A DNA stretch of 27,525 nt from Pusillimonas sp. UBA6240 (lineage in GTDB: Bacteria; Pseudomonadota; Gammaproteobacteria; Burkholderiales; Burkholderiaceae_B), in contig DJWC01000043.1 in assembly GCA_002441445.1 (NCBI GenBank), positions 9,439 through 36,963 of the forward strand. Reading direction: 5' to 3'. The translations under genes were made by a program, and so were the position numbers. The notes under the pieces were generated by a model. That model had not been told where the DNA came from. It saw only the letters and a list, made by a program, of their open reading frames with translations, and did no database searches. Shown one piece after another: positions 7,491 to 14,296 of the stretch. Position 1 is the stretch's first letter. Each line of letters opens with the position of its first letter.

Positions 7491-9263
7491 ATGGCGATAT
7501 TCCGGGGAATCCGCTTGCCTGCAGGGCCTGCACTGAAACGTCCGCCTGAATTGATGTACGCCGGGAACGAAAGGCCGCCGGCCATCGCCTTGGCGGGGCT
7601 GGCGCTGCAGCACGCCGCGACGGCGCTGGCGCTGATCGCCTATGTGCTGGCCTCGGCCAAGATAGGCGGCCTGGATTCCGACACCACGCGCGCCATGATT
7701 TCCGCCACCGTGCTGGGCATGGCCTTGTCCTGCTTCCTGCAGTCCTGGGGCGGATGGCTGGGATCGGGGCTGCTGCTGGTGCACATCCCCGATCCGCTGC
7801 TGGTCATCCTGTCGGGCATGGTCGCCGCCGAATACGGTCTCGGCGGGCTGGTCCTGATGGGTCTGGTGAACGGGGCGGTGGCCATGGGCGCGGGTGTCAT
7901 CGTTCCACGCCTGCGGGCGGTGCTGCCGCCCACCGTGGCGGGCGTGGTCGTCTGCGTGGCCGGCCTTTCTCTGATCGCCCCCGCCTTGAACCATGTCACC
8001 GGCCTGGCGGACGGAACGGCTCCCGACGAGACCGATATATTGATAGGCGGCGCCACCCTGATCGTGATCGTAGCCCTGTCTGTCTGGGGCAACCGCCGCG
8101 CCAAGCTGTTCGCTTTGATGGCGGGGCTGGCGGCGGGCGTCGCGGTGGCGGCTTTCGTCGGCGAGCTGCACGGCTGGGACGCGCTGGCCAGTGCGCCGGC
8201 CTTCGGCCTGCCCCGCCCGCCGATGCCGGAGTTCGGCGTAGACCCCGGCATCCTGGCGGCGGTGGCGGTGCTGGCCTTGATGACCCAGCTGGATACTTTC
8301 GGCTGCGTCGTCCTGCTGCACAAGATGAACGACGCCGACTGGCGCAGGCCCAATATGCGCATGGTGAGCGGCGGGATGCGCGCCAACGGCCTGGGCAACC
8401 TGCTGTCGGCGTTCATGGGCGCCTATCCCAATGCGATATCGTCGGCCAACATCGCGCTGGCCCATATCAGCCGCTCCACCTCGCGCTGGGTGGGCCTGGC
8501 GGCCGCGTGCCTGCTGGCCATCGTGGCCTTCCTGCCGCAAGTATCGCTGGCCCTGACGCTGGTGCCCACAGCGGTCATCGGCGCCATCGAGGTGTATGCC
8601 GCGGCTTACCTGATCGTGTCGGGCATCGAGCTCATCGCCTCGCGCGCCCTGGATTCGCGCGGCATTTTCATGGTGGGCTTGTCGTTTGTGCTGGGCATGG
8701 GCGTCATCTTCATCCCGGAACTCGCCGCGCTGGCGCCGGAATCCGTCCGCTTCCTGGCCAAGAATGGCATCATCGTCGCCGGCCTGGCGGCGATTTCGCT
8801 CAATCTGCTCTTCCGCCTGGGAAGCTCGCAACGCGCCCAGGCGGACTTCGAGGAAGATGCGTCCCCGGCCGGGTTGGGGCAGCGCGTGGTCGAATTCATT
8901 GAAACCCAGGGCGCAAGCTGGAGCGCGCGGCGCGATGCGGTGCGGCGCGCAGCCCAGGCCGGGCTGGAAGCCGCGGAAGCCGTACAGGCGGCGGGCGGCC
9001 GCCGCCTGCGCGGCATACGCGGCAGCTTCGACGAATTCAATCTGGACATCGAGCTGCTGCACGAGGGCCCGCCGCTCGCATTGGGCGCGGAACAGACAGC
9101 GGCGCGCAGCGATCTGCTGGACGTCGACGAAGCAAGCTTCCAGGCCGCCCTGGAGCATGCCTTGTCGGGCGTATCGCATGTCTTGCTCAAGCGGCTAGCC
9201 GATCGCCTGAGCAGCGGGCAGCGCGGCAATCTGTCTTATATTCGGTTACATTTCGATCATTGA
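7491..9263 (+). CDS. NCS2-type (xanthine/uracil) permease with an extra cytoplasmic C-terminal domain
   Basis: A 590-residue polytopic membrane protein. Residues about 30-443 hold the hydrophobic segments of the NCS2/SLC23 family. Q40-H41 in TM1 is the family QH pair. GNLLSAFMGAYPNAISSANIALAHIS is the TM9-10 signature region, but the usual NxG is NIA, so it is divergent. The substrate cannot be assigned. Residues about 455-590 are a soluble extension absent from ordinary NCS2 permeases. It begins with an amphipathic helix (SARRDAVRRAAQAGLEAAEAV), then a beta-rich FDEFNLDIELLHEGPPL and ends LSYIRLHFDH. This resembles the fold pattern of RsbW-type HATPases without their N and G boxes. The gene is followed 30 bases later by a real RsbW-like HATPase and is divergent from a STAS gene, so the tail probably takes part in a partner switch (inference). 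Confidence 0.82.
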   Translation: MAIFRGIRLPAGPALKRPPELMYAGNERPPAIALAGLALQHAATALALIAYVLASAKIGGLDSDTTRAMISATVLGMALSCFLQSWGGWLGSGLLLVHIPDPLLVILSGMVAAEYGLGGLVLMGLVNGAVAMGAGVIVPRLRAVLPPTVAGVVVCVAGLSLIAPALNHVTGLADGTAPDETDILIGGATLIVIVALSVWGNRRAKLFALMAGLAAGVAVAAFVGELHGWDALASAPAFGLPRPPMPEFGVDPGILAAVAVLALMTQLDTFGCVVLLHKMNDADWRRPNMRMVSGGMRANGLGNLLSAFMGAYPNAISSANIALAHISRSTSRWVGLAAACLLAIVAFLPQVSLALTLVPTAVIGAIEVYAAAYLIVSGIELIASRALDSRGIFMVGLSFVLGMGVIFIPELAALAPESVRFLAKNGIIVAGLAAISLNLLFRLGSSQRAQADFEEDASPAGLGQRVVEFIETQGASWSARRDAVRRAAQAGLEAAEAVQAAGGRRLRGIRGSFDEFNLDIELLHEGPPLALGAEQTAARSDLLDVDEASFQAALEHALSGVSHVLLKRLADRLSSGQRGNLSYIRLHFDH

Positions 9264-9293
9264 TATCTTCGGGAACATAGCGCCGGCGCCACC

Positions 9294-9725
9294 ATGCAGA
9301 TCATTGCCTCTTTGTCTCTCATCCCCGGACCGGACGCCGTGGGCAGGGCGCTGGCCTGGCTGGAGTCCGTCGCCAAGCGCCATGGGTGGCCGCAACAGTC
9401 GGCGTTCAGGCTCAGCCTGTGCATGGACGAGGCGCTGAGCAATATCGTCATGTATGGCTTCCGCGGCAAGCCGGAGCCGGGGGCCATTTCCCTGGCCGCG
9501 CTGAAGGGGCCCGGCCTGCTGGGGGTGGATATCGTCGACGATGGGATTGCGTTCGATCCCACGCTGAGCGTCTCGCCCGAATTGGCGAGCTCCGTCGAAG
9601 AAGCCAGGATAGGCGGCCACGGCCTGCGCCTGATGCGCCACTACCTGCAAGACATCCAATATCGCCGCGAAAGCGACCGCAATCATCTGCGGCTGATACT
9701 GGCCTACGCTGCCGAGGACCGCTGA
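9294..9725 (+). CDS. RsbW-like anti-sigma factor / serine-protein kinase (HATPase)
   Basis: A 143-residue GHKL ATPase of the RsbW/SpoIIAB/BtrW type. The N box is SLCMDEALSNIVMYGF with E46 and N50. G1 is DIVDDGIAFDP (D82-D83-G84). G2 is GGHGLRLMRHYLQD (107-120), and the end HLRLILAY is the last strand. Such proteins phosphorylate a STAS partner on serine and bind either it or a sigma factor or other target. The STAS partner is the divergent gene ending at 7038. It lies 30 bases behind the permease and 2 bases before alr, so it should be co-transcribed with both. No sigma factor gene is nearby. Kinase activity is expected, since the ATP-binding boxes are intact, but unproven. Confidence 0.85.
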   Translation: MQIIASLSLIPGPDAVGRALAWLESVAKRHGWPQQSAFRLSLCMDEALSNIVMYGFRGKPEPGAISLAALKGPGLLGVDIVDDGIAFDPTLSVSPELASSVEEARIGGHGLRLMRHYLQDIQYRRESDRNHLRLILAYAAEDR

Positions 9726-9727
9726 AA

Positions 9728-10903
9728 ATGGACCCATGCTCGGCGGAAGGGGCGATGGGCCGGCGCGCGGCCGGCCTGGACGGCGCGCGGGCCTATATCG
9801 ACGCCGGCGCCATCGCCCATAACCTGGCGCGGCTGCGCGGGCTGCTGCGCATCGATCCGGCCGGCTCCGCCACACTAGGCGCTCCTTCGGCGGCCCGCGT
9901 CTGGGCCGTCGTGAAGGCCGATGCCTATGGGCATACGCTGGCCATGGCGCTGCCGGGGCTGGCGCAAGCCGACGGGCTGGCCGTCCTTGCTTTGGGCGAC
10001 GCCTACAATTGCCGCGCCCTGGGCTGGCGCAAGCCGATACTCGTCATGGGCGCGAACTTTCGCTGCGCCGATCTGCTCGACCCGGTGCTCCATCCCCTGC
10101 ATCTGATCATCGATCGCGATGAGCAGGTCCGGGAGCTGGAGGCTCTGCACAGCCCGTATCCGCCGCAAATCTGGCTTAGAAGCCGCGGTCACCTGCACCA
10201 TGCCGGCTTCGCCCCGGCGCGTTACAGATGGGCTTACCAACGGCTGCAGCCTTTGCAGCGGGCCGGCCGGCTGGCGGGCCTGGGGCATTTGCTGCACTAT
10301 GCCGATGCCGAAGATCCCCGGCTGTTGATGGAGGAAAGGGCTGCTTTCGCGCAACTGATCGGCGAGCTGCCCGGGCCGCTGTGCACCGAGAACTCCGCGG
10401 CGCTGCTGGCCGGCGGCGAGCATGGCGCGGGCACCGCCTGGGTTCGCTGCGGGATCGCCTTGTACGGCGTCAGTCCGCTGGCGCAGATGGACGGCGCGGC
10501 GCTGGGCTTGAAGCCCGCCATGCGGCTGGCGGCGCCGCTGTACGGCGAGCAGCATATCGAAGCGGGATCGCGCCTGGGCTATGGCGGACTCTTCCAGGCG
10601 CAGCGCAACATGCGCATCGGCCTGCTGCGCTGCGGGTACGCGGACGGCTATCCGCGCACCATAGGCGAGGATTGTTCGGTGCTGATCGATGGACGCCTCT
10701 GCCCCATCGTCGGCAGGGTCTCCATGGATGCCATCAGCGTGGACCTCAGCCATCATCCCGATGCGGGTCCGGGCACGATGGCGACCCTATGGGGCGCCGA
10801 GGGCCTGCCCATAGAGCATGTGGCCCGCTCGGCGGGCACCATCCCGGCGCAATTGTGCACCGCCCTGACGGCACGCGTCCCGCGCCTGCCTGCTGCAGGT
10901 TAA
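9728..10903 (+). CDS. alr: Alanine racemase-like PLP enzyme with altered signature
   Basis: A 391-residue fold-type III PLP enzyme of the alanine racemase family (D/L-alanine interconversion for peptidoglycan). The PLP lysine is K63 in WAVVKADAYGHT, the second catalytic base is Y285 in RLGYGG, and WVRCGIALYGVSP and GRVSMDAISVDL are conserved family blocks. However, the usual central motif K-V-D-T-G-M-x-R-x-G is replaced by R151-S-R-G-H-L-H-H158-A-G160. Thus the carbamylated Lys and the PLP-contacting Arg are Arg and His here. ATG 9728 is used because upstream sequence in this frame is a shadow of the RsbW-like gene, which ends 2 bases before. It may be a second, divergent racemase or one of altered specificity; the housekeeping copy could lie elsewhere. 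Confidence 0.82.
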   Translation: MDPCSAEGAMGRRAAGLDGARAYIDAGAIAHNLARLRGLLRIDPAGSATLGAPSAARVWAVVKADAYGHTLAMALPGLAQADGLAVLALGDAYNCRALGWRKPILVMGANFRCADLLDPVLHPLHLIIDRDEQVRELEALHSPYPPQIWLRSRGHLHHAGFAPARYRWAYQRLQPLQRAGRLAGLGHLLHYADAEDPRLLMEERAAFAQLIGELPGPLCTENSAALLAGGEHGAGTAWVRCGIALYGVSPLAQMDGAALGLKPAMRLAAPLYGEQHIEAGSRLGYGGLFQAQRNMRIGLLRCGYADGYPRTIGEDCSVLIDGRLCPIVGRVSMDAISVDLSHHPDAGPGTMATLWGAEGLPIEHVARSAGTIPAQLCTALTARVPRLPAAG

Positions 10904-10905
10904 GA

Positions 10906-10948
10906 GGCCACAATGTAGCACTTTCGTGCTACATTGTGGCCATATACT
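10906..10948 (+). promoter_or_regulatory. Perfect 15-bp inverted repeat with overlapping promoter upstream of the toxin-antitoxin module
   Basis: GGCCACAATGTAGCA (10906-10920) and its exact reverse complement (10927-10941) flank a 6-base spacer. A TATACT (10943-10948) follows directly, ideally placed as a -10 whose -35 would fall inside the spacer region. Antitoxins of the ribbon-helix-helix type bind such palindromes over their own promoter, so this is the probable autoregulatory operator. It begins 2 bases after the alr stop and may also act as a hairpin at the end of the alr message; there is no T-run. Confidence 0.65.
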
Positions 10949-10964
10949 TATCCGATGGAATGTG

Positions 10965-11252
10965 ATGCCTACAACGACCATTCGCCTGCCCGAAGCATTG
11001 AAAGCGCGCGTTGCCACCGCAGCCAAACGCGCCGGCAAGTCCGTCCACAGCTACCTGCTCGACGCCATCGCCGACAAAACCGCGCAAGACGAGCGGCGCA
11101 CCGACTTCGACCAAGAAGCCGAAGCGCGCTATTCGAATTTGGCATCATCCGGCAACAGCATAGGGTGGGACGACATGCGCCGCTATCTGCGCGACCGCGC
11201 CCAAGGTAAAAAGGCCACACCGCCCGTGGCCCGCAAGTTGACACGCCGATGA
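10965..11252 (+). CDS. Antitoxin, ribbon-helix-helix DNA-binding (type II toxin-antitoxin)
   Basis: A 95-residue protein. Residues about 1-40 (TTTIRLPEALKARVATAAK, then GKSVHSYLLDAIAD) have the beta-strand plus two-helix layout of a CopG/ParD-like ribbon-helix-helix domain. The C-terminal half is hydrophilic and would wrap the toxin. The ATG at 10965 is preferred over the earlier in-frame ATG at 10926 because the latter lies in the inverted repeat and its 13 extra residues are not part of the fold. The stop overlaps the toxin start in ATGA. It is likely the repressor of its own promoter via the palindrome just upstream. Slightly less GC-rich codon use than the neighbours fits lateral acquisition. 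Confidence 0.85.
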   Translation: MPTTTIRLPEALKARVATAAKRAGKSVHSYLLDAIADKTAQDERRTDFDQEAEARYSNLASSGNSIGWDDMRRYLRDRAQGKKATPPVARKLTRR

Positions 11253-11554
11253 CATCGCGCATAGAGCTCGCACCAGAAATTCTTGACGACTTCAAGCGCA
11301 CTCTTGAACACTTTGATGAGCACGGCGTTGAAAATCCCGAACAACGCATCGACCAGATCATCGAGGCTATCAATGCACTTGAATGGAATCCACTGATTGG
11401 ACGCCCTGTTCAAAACGACAAGCGTGAGCTGGTGATTGGCCGACGCGCTAAAGGCTATGTGTCCTTGTATCGTTATGTGGAGATCATCGATACGGTATTT
11501 GTATTAGCCATCCGCAGCCAGCGCGAAGCTGGCCATGCCGATGGCGAGCACTGA
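11249..11554 (+). CDS. RelE/ParE-family toxin
   Basis: A 101-residue protein of the RelE/ParE superfamily. The layout is typical: an N-terminal strand (RIELAPEILDDF), two helices with HFDEHGVENPEQRIDQIIEAI, then NPLIGRPV, the strand pair ELVIGRRAKGYVSLYRYV and a last strand DTVFVLAIRSQREAGH. The R-Q/H-rich end and the GRPV turn are characteristic of ParE/RelE_St toxins. Members either cleave mRNA on the ribosome or poison gyrase; which applies here cannot be told. It overlaps the antitoxin by four bases, so antitoxin is made first. AT-richer codons than the flanking genes suggest the pair moved in as a module. Confidence 0.85.
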   Translation: MTSRIELAPEILDDFKRTLEHFDEHGVENPEQRIDQIIEAINALEWNPLIGRPVQNDKRELVIGRRAKGYVSLYRYVEIIDTVFVLAIRSQREAGHADGEH

Positions 11555-11585
11555 CCAAGAGAAGCCGGGGGTAAATAGACGGGCG

Positions 11586-11620
11586 CCCGGCCGTCAAGTG
11601 AATAGCACGGCGCGGCCGGG
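11586..11620. terminator. Possible bidirectional hairpin between convergent toxin and MFS genes
   Basis: CCCGGCCG (11586-11593) and CGGCCGGG (11613-11620) are exact reverse complements with a 19-base loop in the 69-base gap between two convergent genes. No T-run follows, so intrinsic termination would be weak. It could equally be chance in GC-rich DNA. Confidence 0.25.
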
Positions 11621-11623
11621 GGC

Positions 11624-14188
11624 TCACTGACCGTTGCCGCCCTTGGGCGCCAAGGCCAGGAAGGCCACGGTTGCGGCTAGGTAGACGGCGCCTGTCAGGG
11701 CGAGGCCTTGCGATATTCCCACGGCGGCGAACAGGCCGCCCACCATCAAGGGGCCCAGCATCTGGCCGAATTTGTCGGCGGCCCGCATCACGCTGGTAGC
11801 CGCGCCGGCGCCATATTGCTGCACGTGTTCCAGCCTTAGCATATAAGCAATCTGCGCGCCGCCCGCCAGGCAACTGGCGAGAGCCAGCAAAGCGACCGCC
11901 GCCGCGGCGGCCCACACGCCGCTGGCGAAATACATGCCGAGCAGGCCGGCGCTGCCCACCATGCCCCCCGCCGCTATCCAGAGTTTTTTGTTTGCGCTGC
12001 CATCGGCCAGCCGCCCCATCAGAGGCCCCGCATAGATGACGCACAGCCCGTAAAGCATGAAGATGCGCCCCACGCTGGCGGGCGACGAGCCTTGCGCTTC
12101 CATGTACAAGGGCAAGGCGTAGCTCAGCAGTCCTACTTGCGCAATGGAAAAAGGGACGATGCTGCCTATCAGCAGCATGCCGAAATCGCGCGTCCAAAGC
12201 AGATTGCGCAAGGCCGACAGCGGGCGCCCCGCCGTGCCGGGCGTCGCCACGCCGGGCGTCGCTGCACCCTGCGCCGCCTTGGGCGCCGTCGCGGCGGCTA
12301 CGGCCCGGCCGGGCGCAGCGGCCTCCGGCCCGCCGTGATCCACCCTATGCCGGTACGGCCACATCAGTTTCAATACGGCGATGGCCGGCAGGCACAGCAA
12401 ACCCGCACCTATGCTGAAAACCACCTCCGCCCCGGCCTGCTGCACCAGCATGGCGCCCACCGCCGCCCCGGACAAATGGCCGGCGAACAGGCCGGCCACC
12501 ACGGCCGCCATATTGCGGCCGCGGTACGCCGCCGGGCTATGTATGACGATGAAGCCCTGCAGGCCCATCCAAGTCAGCCCATAGCCCAGGCCGACCAGGC
12601 CGCGCGCCGCCGTCAGGGCCGGCAGCGTGGCCGCCAGTGCGCAAGCCGCATTGCCCGCGACCGAAATCAGCAGGCCGATAAGAACCGGGAATTGCCAGCC
12701 GCGCCTGTCGGTCAGGCGCCCCGCCAGCAAAGCGGTAACCAGGCCGCAAGCCATTTCGGCGGCAATGGGCAAGGCCACCAGCAAAGCCACCGCCTGCCCG
12801 CCCCCGTCCTGCCCCAGCAAGGATCTGGCGTAGATCGGCAGGAAGCTCAGCGGCAGGGCCACCGCAAACAAGAAGGCGAACATCACGGGCCGCGCCAGCA
12901 ATCCCGTCTGGGCGGGATCATCCGGGCCGGCGGACGCGCCGCCGGACGCCTGCGTGCGCGTCGCAAAGGCCCGATTGATCACCAGCCCCAGCAAAAGCAG
13001 CAGTTCCCCCGCCGCGACCAGCGCCACGACCGCCACGGTTGCGGCGTCCATGATGCGGGCGCGCACCCCGGATGCGATCAAGCGCTGATCCAGCACCAGT
13101 TGCAACTGGGCCGCCGCCGGCCCATCCGGCCCGACACGCAATGGCAAGGTCAGCGTTTCTTCTTGCGCCGCCCCCATGCCCTCCTTGGCGCCCCGGATGG
13201 CTCCCTGCGCATCGGCGCGATTCAGCACTGCGCCCCGGCTGTCCAGAAGCCGCAGTTCTTTGATGACGGGAAAAGCCGCGGCCAGCCTGGCCATGGGCCG
13301 CTCCACCCCGCGCATGCGATCGGGCGCGATGCCATAGCCCAGCACGCGGTCCAGGTCTTTTTGCAGGCCCTGCGCCAGCATGCGTGAATTCTCCCTGGTG
13401 ACATCCACCCAGACAGCACGAAAACTATGTATGGTGTAGCCCGCATAAACGCCCTGGGCGAGCAGCAGGATGGCCAGCGGCACGAGCCGCCCGGCCCTGC
13501 TCGCGGCCAGGCTGTGCACAGGAACGACATAGCGTAGCGCCAGCACGAGCGCCAAGGCCGCCGCCAGGGTGGACAGGCCCAGGACCTTGATGTTTTCTAT
13601 CAGCAAGGCGCGCCGCCCGATATTCTGCGATTGCACATGCAGGATGACCGCGCCGGCCATGGCGGCGCCCGCCTGGGCCAGCGGTATGGCGACGCTGACG
13701 GCCTGGCCGTCCGCCATCCGGGTGGCGCCCGCCGCGCGCCCGTCCAACGCAATCGCCTCCGCATCGGCGTCTACCTTGTCCCCAGCATCCGCGGCCCGCA
13801 AGGCCTCCAGCAGCGCGGCCGGCGGCATGGCGGCGCCCGCCGCCGCCAACACCCGGCCATCGGCCAGAACCACCTGTGCGCCCAGGAAATCGGGCACTTC
13901 CGCCTGCAAGCCGTCCAACAAGCGCTGCAGCCCGAAGAATTGCGCCAAGGGCTTGCCAAGATTCAGGCCAGTCTGCACCTGGGCGGCGGCCTGCCGGGCC
14001 AGAAGCTCTATGCGTTCGGCAGTGTTGTCGGCGGCCAGGCGATCGAGCGCGGACAGGCTCAGCGCGCCGATCAAGGCCTGCGCCAGCAATAGCACGGCGA
14101 GGCAGGCCAGAATCACCTTGCGCACGGGTTTGCGCCGCTGTACGGCGCCCGCCGCCCCGCTGTCTTGCAGTTCCATTCCCCGCCGCAC
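11624..14188 (-). CDS. MFS transporter with N-terminal double extracytoplasmic sensor-like region
   Basis: An 854-residue membrane protein, about twice normal MFS length. Residues 24-46 form TM1. Residues about 47-199 are a periplasmic segment. TMs lie near 200-224 and 233-255, a second periplasmic segment at about 256-380 contains IKELRLLDSRGAVLNR, typical of sensor (Cache-like) domains, and another TM covers 381-404. Residues about 433-854 are a complete MFS permease with the loop 2-3 signature GRLTDRRGWQFPV and, in the second half, GPLMGRLADGSANKK. A linker of about 65 residues rich in Ala/Gly/Pro splits the MFS halves. The frame opens at a GTG (14188) with an ATG at 14176 as alternative; neither has a strong ribosome-binding site. 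It is divergent from a PP2C phosphatase with a Cache-type sensor, hinting at a shared signal. Substrate unknown. Confidence 0.82.
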   Translation of the reverse strand: MRRGMELQDSGAAGAVQRRKPVRKVILACLAVLLLAQALIGALSLSALDRLAADNTAERIELLARQAAAQVQTGLNLGKPLAQFFGLQRLLDGLQAEVPDFLGAQVVLADGRVLAAAGAAMPPAALLEALRAADAGDKVDADAEAIALDGRAAGATRMADGQAVSVAIPLAQAGAAMAGAVILHVQSQNIGRRALLIENIKVLGLSTLAAALALVLALRYVVPVHSLAASRAGRLVPLAILLLAQGVYAGYTIHSFRAVWVDVTRENSRMLAQGLQKDLDRVLGYGIAPDRMRGVERPMARLAAAFPVIKELRLLDSRGAVLNRADAQGAIRGAKEGMGAAQEETLTLPLRVGPDGPAAAQLQLVLDQRLIASGVRARIMDAATVAVVALVAAGELLLLLGLVINRAFATRTQASGGASAGPDDPAQTGLLARPVMFAFLFAVALPLSFLPIYARSLLGQDGGGQAVALLVALPIAAEMACGLVTALLAGRLTDRRGWQFPVLIGLLISVAGNAACALAATLPALTAARGLVGLGYGLTWMGLQGFIVIHSPAAYRGRNMAAVVAGLFAGHLSGAAVGAMLVQQAGAEVVFSIGAGLLCLPAIAVLKLMWPYRHRVDHGGPEAAAPGRAVAAATAPKAAQGAATPGVATPGTAGRPLSALRNLLWTRDFGMLLIGSIVPFSIAQVGLLSYALPLYMEAQGSSPASVGRIFMLYGLCVIYAGPLMGRLADGSANKKLWIAAGGMVGSAGLLGMYFASGVWAAAAAVALLALASCLAGGAQIAYMLRLEHVQQYGAGAATSVMRAADKFGQMLGPLMVGGLFAAVGISQGLALTGAVYLAATVAFLALAPKGGNGQ

Positions 14189-14296
14189 TTTGAATCCGAT
14201 CTGAAATCACGAGCCTGCAATAGTAAATTACAATCCTTCGCAAAGACATACTCCCGTGCGCCCAGGCGCCGTGCTTCCTTCCCGTGGCGGTAGTCG

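Noticed and set aside
7473..9179. A 568-residue open frame on the minus strand opposite the permease
   Set aside because: Composition is Gln/Arg/His/Gly-rich with no recognisable motif, as expected for the complement of a GC-rich membrane-protein gene; the plus strand has clear NCS2 motifs.
9386..9727. N-terminal extension of alr to 9386
   Set aside because: The extension lies wholly within the RsbW-like gene in another frame and reads as low-complexity shadow; ATG 9728 starts the enzyme right after that gene ends.
12092..13387. A 431-residue open frame on the plus strand opposite the MFS gene
   Set aside because: Arg/Gln/His-rich shadow without domains; the minus strand encodes a coherent MFS protein over the same bases.
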